DNA of 19,963 nucleotides from Haemophilus parainfluenzae (GCA_018381425.1 JAGZRY010000007.1:1-19963), one strand, 5' to 3'. Positions 1 to 8,148 are shown, numbered from the stretch's first letter. Program-made: numbers and translations. The notes: generated by a model from the sequence alone, not told the origin.

Positions 1-1287
1 TAAATGGCGCAAACGTAAGTTTAAAATGGCTTCTGCCTGTTCATCACTTAAGTTAAAACGAGCCATTAAAACTTGTTTAGGTTCATCCTCAGTACGAATG
101 ATCTCAATTACTTCATCAATATTGAGGAAGGCAATCATCAAACCATCTAAAATGTGTAAACGAGCGAGTACTTTATCTAAACGATGTTGTAAACGGCGTG
201 TCACGGTAGTACGACGGAATGTCAGCCATTCTGTGAGGACTTGAAGTAAGCCTTTCACGGCAGGTTTATGATCAAGCCCGATCATATTCATATTCACACG
301 ATAGCTTTTTTCGAGATCGGTTGTCGCAAATAAATGCGCCATCAAGGCATCCGTGTCAACGCGATTTGAACGCGGGACAAGCACGATACGCACAGGATTT
401 TCATAATCTGCTTCATCACGAATATCTTCCACCATTGGCAATTTTTTCGCGGTCATTTGCTCAGCAATTTGTGCAATGATTTTTGATGGTGAAGATTGAT
501 GAGGAAGTGCGCTAATGATGATTTCACTATCTTCTTTATGCCATGTCGCACGCATTTTGATGGAACCACGACCGGTTTCATACATTTTGCGAATATCATC
601 TTTTGGCGAAATAATTTCCGCTTCAGTTGGGAAATCAGGGCCTTGAATGATATTGAGTACATCATCTAATCCTGCTTTTGGATTATCTAATAGCAGGACA
701 GCAGCATCCGCCACTTCATTAATATTGTGTGGTGGAATATCCGTTGCCATCCCGACAGCAATCCCAGTGGTGCCGTTTAAGAGAATATGAGGCAAACGAG
801 CAGGTAAATATTGTGGTTCTTCTAAGGTGCCATCAAAGTTTGGTTGGAAATCAACAGTGCCTTGACCTAGTTCAGATAATAGAATTTCAGAAATTTTGGA
901 CAGGCGAGATTCCGTATAACGCATTGCCGCGAATGATTTAGGATCATCTGGCGCCCCCCAGTTTCCTTGCCCATCCACTAAAGGATAACGGTAAGAAAAG
1001 GGCTGAGCCATTAATACCATGGCTTCATAACAGGCAGAGTCACCGTGTGGGTGGAATTTACCCAACACATCACCGACGGTACGGGCGGATTTTTTAAATT
1101 TCGCAGCGGCGTTTAAACCTAGTTCAGACATTGCATAGACAATACGACGTTGAACAGGCTTTAAGCCATCTCCAATAAAAGGCAATGCACGATCCATAAT
1201 GACGTACATTGAATAATTAAGGTAAGCCTTTTCTGTAAAGGTGCGAAGTGGCATCTGCTCGATGCCTTCGTAGTTAATATTGCTCAT
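1..1287 (-). CDS. parC: DNA topoisomerase IV subunit A, N-terminal part (runs off the window)
   Basis: ParC is the DNA-breaking subunit of topoisomerase IV, which unlinks daughter chromosomes with ParE. The 429 codons visible are about 57% of the usual ~750 residues; the C-terminal beta-pinwheel lies beyond position 1. The reading is open and closely matches E. coli ParC throughout, for example [20 protein letters not shown] near residues 29-48. The winged-helix motif with the catalytic tyrosine is AAMRYTES, giving Tyr124. The quinolone-determining region reads [13 protein letters not shown] with Ser84 and Glu88, the unmutated state. The start MSNINYEG follows an AGAAG ribosome site. It lies 11 bases after the nitrite reductase stop, so it is probably cotranscribed with parE and that gene. 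Confidence 0.97.
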   Translation of the reverse strand, partial: MSNINYEGIEQMPLRTFTEKAYLNYSMYVIMDRALPFIGDGLKPVQRRIVYAMSELGLNAAAKFKKSARTVGDVLGKFHPHGDSACYEAMVLMAQPFSYRYPLVDGQGNWGAPDDPKSFAAMRYTESRLSKISEILLSELGQGTVDFQPNFDGTLEEPQYLPARLPHILLNGTTGIAVGMATDIPPHNINEVADAAVLLLDNPKAGLDDVLNIIQGPDFPTEAEIISPKDDIRKMYETGRGSIKMRATWHKEDSEIIISALPHQSSPSKIIAQIAEQMTAKKLPMVEDIRDEADYENPVRIVLVPRSNRVDTDALMAHLFATTDLEKSYRVNMNMIGLDHKPAVKGLLQVLTEWLTFRRTTVTRRLQHRLDKVLARLHILDGLMIAFLNIDEVIEIIRTEDEPKQVLMARFNLSDEQAEAILNLRLRHL

Positions 1288-1298
1288 ATTCTTCTAAT

Positions 1299-2492
1299 TT
1301 ATTTTCTTGTTGCACCGGAGTTCGCATCAGAATGTTCGTGATGAGAATGTCCCATATCCATTCCTTTGTGACTGTCAATTTCGTAAGGAACGGGTTGTGG
1401 TTTTTGTGGGTTAGTTTCTTTAAAGGCTTCGTCTTTTAGTTTTCCAGAATAAATATTCGGATTTTTTTCACCTTCAACCACAATATGTCCCATTGTGCCT
1501 TTATTTACTGCGCGGAAAATGGAGTGATCCATAAAGACATAAGTACCCGGTACATCAATTCGAGTTTCCACCATGGTGGCACTGCCAGATGGAATCAAGG
1601 TAGTTTGAACATTGTGATTAACAAGCGTACCGCCTTCCACATATACATTGTCAAATACTGCACCAATCAAGTGGAAAGAAGAACATAAATTTGGCCCAGC
1701 ATTTCCTACGAATAGACGAATGGTTTCACCGGTTTTCGCTTTTAAAGCATTTCCATCCATGGTTGCGCCGACTTTACCGTTGAAGAGAACATATTCAGGA
1801 CGTTCATCAATGGCTTTTTGCATACTGAATGGTTGTAAGCCAGGATCACCAAACTCGCCTTTGGTATAGAATTCACTTTGCATAATGTAAAATTCGCGAT
1901 CCACTTTTGGTAAACCTTCTTTTGGCTCAACTAAAACTAAACCATACATCCCCTTGGCAAGATGAATATCCACAGGTTGACTGCCACAGTGGTATAGATA
2001 AATCCCCGAACGTAACGCTCTAAATTGGAAGGTGGATGTGCGTGTTGGTGGCGTTTCACTCGCAATAGCACCACCCATTGGCACAGCGGCAGCATGGAAA
2101 TCGATACTGTGCGGCATCATTGAACTCGCTGAGTTGGAAAGTTGAACTTCCACCATATCGCCTTCGCGTACACGAATGAATGGCGCAGGCACGCTACCAT
2201 TTAATGTCCAAAATTTAAATTGCACGCCATCCATTAAATCCATAGTTTGTTCAAGTGCGGTCAGTTTTACCACGACTTTTGCTGGATAGTTACGTTCAAT
2301 TGGTTTTGGCACATTGGGCGCGAGCGTCAATTCTGCTTCAATCTCAGGTAAATTTTCACCTGCAGTAGCTGCCACATTTGAGGCTTTTTCTTCCGCTTGA
2401 GCAGAAGGAATGAAACTAAAACCTGCACCTAATGTAATCGTTGCTAAGCCTAATGCGCTGTTTATAAAAAAATCTCGACGTTGTTCGTTCAT
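1299..2492 (-). CDS. nirK: Copper-containing nitrite reductase (AniA/NirK type), Tat-exported
   Basis: This is a two-cupredoxin nitrite reductase that reduces nitrite to nitric oxide in the periplasm; it resembles Neisseria AniA closely. Counting from the ATG, type 1 copper ligands are His128, Cys169, His177 and Met182 (MPH, YHC, DIHLAKGM). Type 2 ligands are His133 (DFH), His168 and His323 (MDHSIF). The catalytic Asp131 and His274 (SSFHLIG) are present, so it should be active. The N terminus NEQRRDFFI plus a hydrophobic stretch ending AQA-EE is a twin-arginine signal, unlike the lipoprotein signal of Neisseria AniA. The tail, residues about 373-391, is rich in His and Met. An upstream TTG would give 401 residues, but the ATG at 2492 has a GAGG site and is preferred, giving 397. 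It sits between parE and parC with 16 and 11 base gaps, which is unexpected. No FNR box was seen upstream. Confidence 0.95.
   Translation of the reverse strand: MNEQRRDFFINSALGLATITLGAGFSFIPSAQAEEKASNVAATAGENLPEIEAELTLAPNVPKPIERNYPAKVVVKLTALEQTMDLMDGVQFKFWTLNGSVPAPFIRVREGDMVEVQLSNSASSMMPHSIDFHAAAVPMGGAIASETPPTRTSTFQFRALRSGIYLYHCGSQPVDIHLAKGMYGLVLVEPKEGLPKVDREFYIMQSEFYTKGEFGDPGLQPFSMQKAIDERPEYVLFNGKVGATMDGNALKAKTGETIRLFVGNAGPNLCSSFHLIGAVFDNVYVEGGTLVNHNVQTTLIPSGSATMVETRIDVPGTYVFMDHSIFRAVNKGTMGHIVVEGEKNPNIYSGKLKDEAFKETNPQKPQPVPYEIDSHKGMDMGHSHHEHSDANSGATRK
2253..2261 (+). repeat. DNA uptake signal sequence core inside nirK
   Basis: Exact AAGTGCGGT on the plus strand followed by CAGTTTT, the Haemophilus-type uptake signal. 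It falls inside the nirK coding region and is read there as part of Leu-Thr-Ala-Leu, near residues 77-80. Confidence 0.9.
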
Positions 2493-2508
2493 GATTGACC
2501 TCAAATAA

Positions 2509-4407
2509 TTAAACGGCTAAATCCACTTGGTCGCCATTGGTTTGTAACCAATTTTTGCGATCTTCCGCTCGTTTTTTGGCGAGTAACATATCCATTAATT
2601 CTAATGTTTCTGCCCCTTGATCTTCGCCTAGCTCATAGGTTAATTGAACTAAACGGCGTGTATTCGGATCCATGGTGGTTTCACGTAATTGTGACGGATC
2701 CATTTCACCCAAACCTTTGAAGCGTTGTACGTTTAAGGTACCTTTTTTACCTTTTAAGCGCTCTAAAATCGCTTCTTTTTCGCTTTCATCGAGGGCATAA
2801 AACACTTCTTTACCTAAGTCGATACGATAGAGTGGTGGCATCGCCACATAAACATGCCCATCTTGTACCAATTTAGGAAAATGACGTAAAAAGAGTGCAC
2901 AGAGTAGGGTAGCAATATGCAAACCATCAGAGTCCGCATCAGCTAAAATACAGACTTTACCGTAACGAAGTTGAGATAAGTCTTCATTATCAGGATCGAT
3001 ACCAAGCGCCACAGCAATATCATGAATTTCCGTTGAGGCAAGCACTTGATCACTTGAGACTTCCCAAGTATTTAAGATTTTTCCACGTAACGGCAGGATC
3101 GCTTGATATTCACGATCTCGCGCCTGTTTGGCTGAGCCGCCCGCAGAGTCACCTTCTACCAAGAATAATTCAGTTTTTTCTAAATTTTGTGATGCACAAT
3201 CGGCTAATTTCCCAGGTAGAGCTGGTCCACTCACTAATTTTTTACGCACGACTTTTTTGGCTGCATTTAAACGACGTTGTGCAGAGCTAATGGCCATTTC
3301 AGCTAAGCGATCCGCATCTTGTACGTTTTGATTCAACCATAAACTGAAGGCATCTTTTAAAACACCTGCAACAAAGACTGCACTTTGACGGGAAGATAAG
3401 CGTTCTTTGGTTTGGCCGGCAAATTGGGCATCCTGCATTTTCAGTGAAAGAATGTAAGCACAGCGATCCCAAATGTCGTCTGCGGTTAATTTCACCCCAC
3501 GTGGTAATTTATTGCGGAATTCACAATATTCAGTCATGGCATTGAGCAAACCTTGGCGAAGACCATTTACGTGTGTTCCGCCTTGTACTGTTGGAATCAA
3601 GTTTACATAGCTTTCAGCAATAAGCTCTCCACCTTCAGGTAACCATAATAATGCCCAGCTTACCGCTTCTGTGGATCCTTTAAATTCACCGACAAAAGGT
3701 TTTTCAGGCAAGGTTTCAAAACCATTTACCGCTTCGGTTAAGTAATCGGATAAACCATCTTGATAGCACCACACATCTTCGGTGTTATTCACTTTATCGA
3801 CAAATTTAATCTCTAAGCCTGAACAAAGCACGGCTTTCGCACGTAATAAGTGGCGTAAACGGCTAACAGAAAAATTCTTGCTATCGAAATATTTTGGATT
3901 CGGTTTGAAGTGAACGGTGGTGCCGGTTGTTCGTCTGCCACAAGCCCCAATGACTTCTAATTCTTCTACTTTTGTGCCATTTTCAAAGGCAATTTTATAC
4001 ACTTCACCGTTACGTTTAACTTGAATATCAACGCGTTCAGAAAGGGCATTGACGACAGAAATCCCCACCCCGTGTAAACCACCGGCAAACTCATAGTTTT
4101 TATTCGAGAACTTACCGCCAGCGTGAAGCTTGGTTAAGATGACTTCCACACCAGAAACCCCTTCAGTCGGGTGAATATCCACTGGCATCCCGCGTCCATT
4201 ATCAATGACTTCAAGCGATTGATCCGCGTGTAAAATCACTTCAACTTTGGTGGCAAAACCTGCAAGGGCTTCATCCACACTGTTATCAATAACTTCTTGT
4301 GCAAGATGATTTGGACGGGTAGTATCCGTGTACATACCGGGGCGAATTTGCACTGGTTCGAGATCTTTTAGAACCGTAATTTCTTGAGCAGAATAATTTG
4401 TAGTCAT
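2509..4407 (-). CDS. parE: DNA topoisomerase IV subunit B
   Basis: ParE is the ATPase subunit of topoisomerase IV. The protein has 632 residues, like E. coli ParE (630). The GHKL ATPase domain shows Glu38 and Asn42 (QEVIDNSVDEALAG), Asp69 with DNGRGMP, and the ATP lid around GGLHGVG (109-115). The TOPRIM domain shows Glu418 in LVEGDSAGG and the metal-binding DADSD at 490-494. QRFKGLGEMDP near the C terminus is typical of the type IIA B subunit. The start MTTNYSAQ is the first ATG after an AT-rich leader with no strong ribosome site. It is the first gene of a probable parE-nirK-parC operon, followed after 16 bases by nirK. The promoter should lie in 4408-4514; I see only weak AT-rich -10 candidates there. 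Confidence 0.97.
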   Translation of the reverse strand: MTTNYSAQEITVLKDLEPVQIRPGMYTDTTRPNHLAQEVIDNSVDEALAGFATKVEVILHADQSLEVIDNGRGMPVDIHPTEGVSGVEVILTKLHAGGKFSNKNYEFAGGLHGVGISVVNALSERVDIQVKRNGEVYKIAFENGTKVEELEVIGACGRRTTGTTVHFKPNPKYFDSKNFSVSRLRHLLRAKAVLCSGLEIKFVDKVNNTEDVWCYQDGLSDYLTEAVNGFETLPEKPFVGEFKGSTEAVSWALLWLPEGGELIAESYVNLIPTVQGGTHVNGLRQGLLNAMTEYCEFRNKLPRGVKLTADDIWDRCAYILSLKMQDAQFAGQTKERLSSRQSAVFVAGVLKDAFSLWLNQNVQDADRLAEMAISSAQRRLNAAKKVVRKKLVSGPALPGKLADCASQNLEKTELFLVEGDSAGGSAKQARDREYQAILPLRGKILNTWEVSSDQVLASTEIHDIAVALGIDPDNEDLSQLRYGKVCILADADSDGLHIATLLCALFLRHFPKLVQDGHVYVAMPPLYRIDLGKEVFYALDESEKEAILERLKGKKGTLNVQRFKGLGEMDPSQLRETTMDPNTRRLVQLTYELGEDQGAETLELMDMLLAKKRAEDRKNWLQTNGDQVDLAV

Positions 4408-4514
4408 TTTTAAAATTAGTTACTTATTTATAAAAAAATTAACGTGATTTTATCAAAAAATGACGCGTTTATAAAATCAAAGATGAGAAAAGATAAGGAT
4501 ACTATATTAAGTAA

Positions 4515-4553
4515 AAGTGCGGTCAAAATTTGACGTGAATTTTGACCGCACTT
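4515..4553 (-). terminator. Inverted pair of uptake signals forming a hairpin terminator after queC
   Basis: AAGTGCGGT at 4515-4523 and its complement at 4545-4553 form a perfect 16-bp stem (4515-4530 with 4538-4553) around a 7-base loop. It lies between the queC stop and the parE start, so it probably ends queC transcripts. The minus-strand tail is only moderately U-rich. It also counts as two uptake signals. Confidence 0.75.
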
Positions 4554-4603
4554 GGGGTTCATTTGAATCTATTTAATCTGTTATAGATTGAGTTATTTCG
4601 ATA

Positions 4604-5281
4604 CTAAGCTTTTGGTTTTGTCGCTAAATATTCCCGTAAGCCTTTATCTCTCAATTTACAGCTCGGGCATTCTCCACAGCCACCTTCAACACCTTCATAG
4701 CAAGTGTGAGTATGCTGACGAACATAATCTAACGCACCTAATTCATCAGCTAATTCCCAGGTTTGTGCTTTGGTGAGATACATTAGCGGTGTTTTTAAAT
4801 TGAATGGGTAATCCATGGCTAAATTAAGGGTGACATTCATGGATTTGATAAACACATCGCGACAATCCGGATAGCTACTGAAATCTGTTTCACATACGCC
4901 TGTGATAATGTCATTAATACCTTGTCCTTTTGCATAAATTGCCGCATATAATAAGAAGAGCGCATTTCGGCCATCCACAAAGGTATTAGGTAATTCACCG
5001 TCTTTTTGCTCAATATCAGCGTTTGCATCCATTAAGGCGTTGTGGGTGATAGATTTGATGAAGGACGTATCAATCAACGTTTGTTTTACACCGAGATCCT
5101 GAACGATCCAACGGGCTTTTTCTAATTCAATGGCATGACGTTGGCCGTATTGAAAGGTGACGGTTTCGACATTTTCCACGCCATATTCAGCGATGGCTTG
5201 AATTAAACAGGTTGTTGAATCTTGTCCACCAGAGAAGATCACAAGGGCTTTACGATTGTGATTAGGATTTGAAATATTCAT
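4604..5281 (-). CDS. queC: 7-cyano-7-deazaguanine synthase (preQ0 synthase)
   Basis: QueC converts 7-carboxy-7-deazaguanine to preQ0 with ATP and ammonia, a step in making queuosine for tRNA. The 225-residue protein has the PP-loop SGGQDS at 17-22 and the C-terminal zinc site formed by Cys194, Cys202, Cys205 and Cys208 ([15 protein letters not shown]). [14 protein letters not shown] at about 128-141 is also typical. The ATG at 5281 is preceded by AGG six bases upstream. That AGG is part of a preQ1-I-type riboswitch fold, which implies translational shut-off when preQ1 is plentiful. The gene stands alone with its own promoter and a terminator hairpin downstream. Confidence 0.97.
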   Translation of the reverse strand: MNISNPNHNRKALVIFSGGQDSTTCLIQAIAEYGVENVETVTFQYGQRHAIELEKARWIVQDLGVKQTLIDTSFIKSITHNALMDANADIEQKDGELPNTFVDGRNALFLLYAAIYAKGQGINDIITGVCETDFSSYPDCRDVFIKSMNVTLNLAMDYPFNLKTPLMYLTKAQTWELADELGALDYVRQHTHTCYEGVEGGCGECPSCKLRDKGLREYLATKPKA

Positions 5282-5287
5282 AGGATA

Positions 5288-5323
5288 CCTAGTTTTTTTA
5301 TGTAGGAGGTTTGCGAACTACAA
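5288..5323 (-). promoter_or_regulatory. preQ1-I-type riboswitch in the queC leader
   Basis: On the minus strand TGTAG (5322-5318) pairs with CTACA (5305-5301). The 12-base loop begins TTCGCA, like the Thermoanaerobacter preQ1 aptamer, and ends in C next to the stem, where the ligand-contacting C is expected. An A-rich tail (TAAAAAAACTAGG) follows. The tail can pair back with the loop (CCT 5309-5307 with AGG 5290-5288, or the CGC side) to make an H-type pseudoknot. The AGG is the queC ribosome site, so control is likely at translation initiation. The call rests on sequence pattern and on the downstream queuosine gene; no covariance search was run. Confidence 0.82.
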
Positions 5324-5341
5324 GGTTAAAAATGAGGCGGT

Positions 5342-5370
5342 ATTGTAGAAGTCAAAGATAAATTTTGCAA
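5342..5370 (-). promoter_or_regulatory. Sigma-70 promoter for queC
   Basis: TTGCAA (-35, 5365-5370) and TACAAT (-10, 5342-5347) are separated by exactly 17 bases on the minus strand. This predicts a start near 5335 and a leader of about 54 bases, most of it riboswitch. Confidence 0.7.
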
Positions 5371-5410
5371 GAAAAGGACTAATTTAAGCAGGAAAAAGTG
5401 GAGAAAATTG

Positions 5411-5419
5411 TGATACAAT
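5411..5419 (+). promoter_or_regulatory. Extended -10 promoter for the small lipoprotein gene
   Basis: TGATACAAT is an extended -10 element (TG, one base, TACAAT) about 34 bases before the lipoprotein ATG. No clear -35 was seen. Confidence 0.5.
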
Positions 5420-5452
5420 TCTGGTAAGCTAGTTTTAAAAAAGGTAAATACA

Positions 5453-5596
5453 ATGAAAAAATTAATTCTTATTGTTATCGGTGCATTAGTGATTTCAGCT
5501 TGCGCAAATAAAGATGTTTATTTTAATGGTTCGGAAGGATCTCATTCAGGCATGAAATTTGATAAAGACACTCGTCATTGGGGCGTTAATCAATAA
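5453..5596 (+). CDS. Small predicted lipoprotein, 47 residues, unknown function
   Basis: A short reading frame encodes a classic lipoprotein signal: MKKLILIVIGALVISAC, with lipobox Ile14-Ser15-Ala16-Cys17. The mature part would be only 31 residues and starts Cys-Ala-Asn, so an outer-membrane location is more likely than inner. The rest is polar and includes GSEGSH and a DTRHWG segment; I do not recognise a family. Support for it being real comes from an AAGG ribosome site 8 bases before the ATG, an extended -10 promoter and a strong terminator right after the stop. It has its own transcription unit between queC and ribA, facing away from queC and towards ribA. Confidence 0.8.
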   Translation: MKKLILIVIGALVISACANKDVYFNGSEGSHSGMKFDKDTRHWGVNQ

Positions 5597-5611
5597 TTGT
5601 TTTGATAAAAG

Positions 5612-5644
5612 AAAAGCCATACAGTTAGTTGTATGGCTTTTTTG
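5612..5644. terminator. Bidirectional terminator between the small lipoprotein gene and ribA
   Basis: AAAAGCCATAC (5612-5622) and GTATGGCTTTT (5631-5641) form an 11-bp stem with an 8-base loop. Plus-strand T residues follow, and the opposite strand gives TTTTCTTTT, so it can end both converging units. Confidence 0.85.
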
Positions 5645-6292
5645 TTAAATCACTTCTTCTTGGCAATGTGGGCAAGTCATTAAATGTTCTTCATTATTGT
5701 GCACAATATAATGGCCCATTTTTTTTGCTTTAGTATCAAGATATTTCGTATTGTAACGGTTTTCACCTACATTCAACGGTACACGTTCTACGATATTAAT
5801 TCCCGCTTTTTTCATGGTTTCTACTTTTTGCGGGTTGTTTGTCATCAAGCGAACTTGCTTCACACCTAATAATTCAAACATATCGGCACACACATTAAAG
5901 TTACGCTCATCAGCTTTAAAGCCTAATGCAAGGTTGGCTTCAATCGTATCCATGCCTTGATCTTGTAATGAATAAGCACGAATTTTGTTAATTAACCCAA
6001 TGCCACGACCTTCTTCACGATGATAGATCAACACACCTCGACCTGCTTCGCTAATTTGACGTAATGCGGCTGCAAGCTGGAAACCACAATCGCATTTTAA
6101 ACTGTGTAACGCATCACCCGTTAAGCATTCAGAATGAATACGGGCGAGTACAGGCTCATCTTGGTTTGAAATATCACCCATCACTAAAGCGACATGTTCT
6201 TTTTTTGTATCGGGAAATTCAAATCCGACCATTTTAAATATGCCATATTCGGTAGGTAAATTGGCTTGAGCAACCAGTTGGATTTTTGACAT
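5645..6292 (-). CDS. ribA: GTP cyclohydrolase II
   Basis: RibA opens the imidazole ring of GTP in the first committed step of riboflavin synthesis. Zinc ligands are Cys56, Cys67 and Cys69 ([14 protein letters not shown]). The catalytic region has [10 protein letters not shown] (91-100), and DER (128-130) holds the expected active-site Asp and Arg. The protein is 215 residues, about 19 longer than E. coli RibA; the extra C-terminal part ends with TCPHCQEE, a CxxC pair. A TTG 18 bases upstream extends the frame, but the ATG at 6292 has an AAGGA site and matches the family start, so it is preferred. It diverges from pgpB across a 67-base gap too short for an FMN riboswitch. Confidence 0.96.
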   Translation of the reverse strand: MSKIQLVAQANLPTEYGIFKMVGFEFPDTKKEHVALVMGDISNQDEPVLARIHSECLTGDALHSLKCDCGFQLAAALRQISEAGRGVLIYHREEGRGIGLINKIRAYSLQDQGMDTIEANLALGFKADERNFNVCADMFELLGVKQVRLMTNNPQKVETMKKAGINIVERVPLNVGENRYNTKYLDTKAKKMGHYIVHNNEEHLMTCPHCQEEVI

Positions 6293-6318
6293 AACGTATC
6301 CTTTTTTCAACTTTATTC

Positions 6319-6327
6319 TGCTAAAAT
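6319..6327 (+). promoter_or_regulatory. Extended -10 promoter for pgpB
   Basis: TGCTAAAAT is an extended -10 element 32 bases before the pgpB ATG; a GAGG ribosome site follows at 6351. No good -35 was seen. Confidence 0.5.
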
Positions 6328-6359
6328 GTGCACTTTATTTTTATTATCAAGAGGCAACA

Positions 6360-7085
6360 ATGTTTAAAAGGCTGTCATTATATACGTTATTCCTTTGTCT
6401 TGTACCATTTTTTGTTTGGGGTTTTGCTTATCATTGGCATGGAAACAACCAATTAATGGAATGGGATTATTGGCTTTATCTTTTAACCGAAACAGGTAGC
6501 GTACCTTATGCTTTAATTACCTGTGGTGTGTTTGCTTTACTTTTCCGTTTTCTTTTTGAAAACCGTAAACAGTGGATTATGGGTGTGATTGTAATGGGTC
6601 TGTCGGTATTATCCACACAAGTAATTAAAACAGGTTTAAAAACGGTTTTTGCCGAGCCACGTCCTTTTACCGTCTATTTAGCGGAAAAAACAGAAAGTAC
6701 AACAGATGCTTTTTATCATCAAGATCGTTCAGAGCGAGCAAAATTAGTCGATAAATTTTATTCTACACAGGCAGATACACCAGCCTGGTTAAAAGCGCAT
6801 TATGAAGATGAAACGGGTTATTCTTTCCCATCTGGACATTCTATTTTTGCAGCCACTTGGCTAATGTTAGCCGTCGGGTTTAGCCAATTATTAGGGAAAC
6901 GTTCTTTTAAAGCGGAATTACTGATTGGTGCCATGACCATTTGGGGCGTATTAATGTTGATTAGCCGCGTACGCCTTGGAATGCATTATCCTATCGATTT
7001 ATTTGTGGCGATAATTTCGGCGTGGATTGTTCATTTGATTATTTTTGGTTTCTTACAGAAGAAAGGCTTGTTTAACAATAAATAG
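6360..7085 (+). CDS. pgpB: Phosphatidylglycerophosphatase B / PAP2-family lipid phosphatase
   Basis: PgpB removes phosphate from membrane lipid phosphates such as phosphatidylglycerol phosphate and undecaprenyl pyrophosphate at the inner membrane. All three PAP2 motifs are visible: K94-x6-R101-P102, PSGH at 157-160, and SR (202-203) with His209 and Asp213 in SRVRLGMHYPID. About six membrane helices are predicted, with a periplasmic loop between motifs 1 and 2 (about 103-155). The length of 241 residues fits the E. coli enzyme. The ATG follows GAGG. It diverges from ribA, as I remember for H. influenzae, and is followed by a strong terminator. Confidence 0.93.
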   Translation: MFKRLSLYTLFLCLVPFFVWGFAYHWHGNNQLMEWDYWLYLLTETGSVPYALITCGVFALLFRFLFENRKQWIMGVIVMGLSVLSTQVIKTGLKTVFAEPRPFTVYLAEKTESTTDAFYHQDRSERAKLVDKFYSTQADTPAWLKAHYEDETGYSFPSGHSIFAATWLMLAVGFSQLLGKRSFKAELLIGAMTIWGVLMLISRVRLGMHYPIDLFVAIISAWIVHLIIFGFLQKKGLFNNK

Positions 7086-7089
7086 CATC

Positions 7090-7125
7090 AAAGACCGGTT
7101 TTAGTGATAAAGCCGGTCTTTTTTA
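7090..7125 (+). terminator. Rho-independent terminator after pgpB
   Basis: AAAGACCGG (7090-7098) pairs with CCGGTCTTT (7113-7121), followed by a T run to 7124. Confidence 0.88.
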
Positions 7126-7165
7126 TTGCTTGTAGAAAATATGATTTTTATCATGGATTTTCATT

Positions 7166-7194
7166 TTGATTTCAAGGAAAATACAGCCTATATA
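7166..7194 (+). promoter_or_regulatory. Sigma-70 promoter for nagK
   Basis: TTGATT (7166-7171) and TATATA (7189-7194) are 17 bases apart, placing a start near 7201, about 30 bases before the ATG. A degenerate uptake signal (ACCGCTCTT, 7209-7217) lies in the leader. Confidence 0.5.
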
Positions 7195-7230
7195 TTCCAA
7201 TAATTTTGACCGCTCTTTTGAGGAGACAAT

Positions 7231-8148
7231 ATGTACTACGGTATTGATATCGGTGGCACAAAGATTGAATTAGCCGCTTTTAATGAAAAATTAGAAAAAC
7301 TTTATACCGAGCGCGTGCCAACGCCACAGACAGATTATCAAGATTGGTTACAGGCAATCAAAACTTTAGTAGAACGAGCAGATGCGCACTTTGGCGAAAA
7401 AGGCACAGTAGGTCTTGGGTTACCAGGATTTGTTAATTTAACAACTGGACTTGCTGAAGTAACGAATATTCGTGTCGCAGATAATAAGCCCATTTTAGCC
7501 GATCTTGAACGCGTTTTAGATCGTGAAGTGCGGGCAGAAAATGATGCAAATTGTTTTGCGCTATCTGAAGCTTGCGATGAGGAAAATACTCAATATCCTT
7601 CTGTATTAGGGCTTATTTTGGGTACTGGCTTTGGTGGTGGTTTTGTGATTAATGGCAAAATTCACTCAGGTCAAGTCGGGATGGCAGGGGAGTTAGGCCA
7701 TCTTCAATTAAATTATCATGCCTTAAAATTATTAGGCTGGGATAAAGCGCCAATTTACCAATGTGGTTGTGGCAACCAGGCCTGTTTAGATACGTATATT
7801 TCTGGTCGCGGCTTTGAAATGTTGTACCGTGATTTAAAAGGGGAAGAGTTATCAGCCAAAGATATTATCGATCGCTTTTATGCGAAAGAGGAAAGTGCGG
7901 TTGATTTTGTTCGTATTTTTGTTGAATTAGCGGCTATTTCTATCGGCAACATTATCACTGCATTTGATCCGCATATGATTGTGCTCGGTGGTGGTTTATC
8001 GAATTTTGATTATCTCTATGAAGCGTTACCAAAAGCATTGCCACCTCATTTAATGCGTAGTGCGAAAGTGCCACCAATCAAAAAAGCAAAACATGGTGAT
8101 TCTGGTGGAGTGCGTGGTGCTGCAGCATTATTTTTAAACCGTGAATAG
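7231..8148 (+). CDS. nagK: N-acetyl-D-glucosamine kinase (ROK family)
   Basis: NagK phosphorylates N-acetylglucosamine in the cytosol, recycling cell-wall or host-derived amino sugar. The 305-residue protein matches E. coli NagK (303) along its length. It has the N-terminal ATP loop DIGGTK (6-11), the catalytic Asp105 in ENDANCF, and the ROK zinc site with His157 (GELGH) plus Cys178, Cys180 and Cys185 (CGCGNQAC). [10 protein letters not shown] (128-137) is the second nucleotide loop. The ATG follows GAGGAG. A full uptake signal lies in the coding region at 7893-7901. A terminator separates it from the following symporter gene, so the two are probably separate transcripts. Confidence 0.94.
   Translation: MYYGIDIGGTKIELAAFNEKLEKLYTERVPTPQTDYQDWLQAIKTLVERADAHFGEKGTVGLGLPGFVNLTTGLAEVTNIRVADNKPILADLERVLDREVRAENDANCFALSEACDEENTQYPSVLGLILGTGFGGGFVINGKIHSGQVGMAGELGHLQLNYHALKLLGWDKAPIYQCGCGNQACLDTYISGRGFEMLYRDLKGEELSAKDIIDRFYAKEESAVDFVRIFVELAAISIGNIITAFDPHMIVLGGGLSNFDYLYEALPKALPPHLMRSAKVPPIKKAKHGDSGGVRGAAALFLNRE
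7893..7901 (+). repeat. DNA uptake signal sequence core inside nagK
   Basis: Exact AAGTGCGGT followed by TGATTTT, plus strand, within the nagK coding region. Confidence 0.9.

Noticed and set aside
1023..1062. Possible quinolone resistance change in parC
   Set aside because: Gly82, Asp83, Ser84 and Glu88 in the determining region are all in the susceptible state.
2493..2504. TTG-start extension of nirK (401 residues)
   Set aside because: It would swallow the GAGG ribosome site; the ATG at 2492 gives a normal Tat signal.
4445..4455. TGATTTTATCA palindrome before parE as an FNR box
   Set aside because: The half-sites are three bases apart, not the four FNR needs.
6293..6359. FMN riboswitch upstream of ribA
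   Set aside because: The divergent gap is 67 bases and no conserved FMN element is present.
7141..7154. FNR-like ATGATTTTTATCAT upstream of nagK
   Set aside because: Only eight of ten positions match and it sits near -53 of the best promoter; AT-rich DNA gives such sites by chance.
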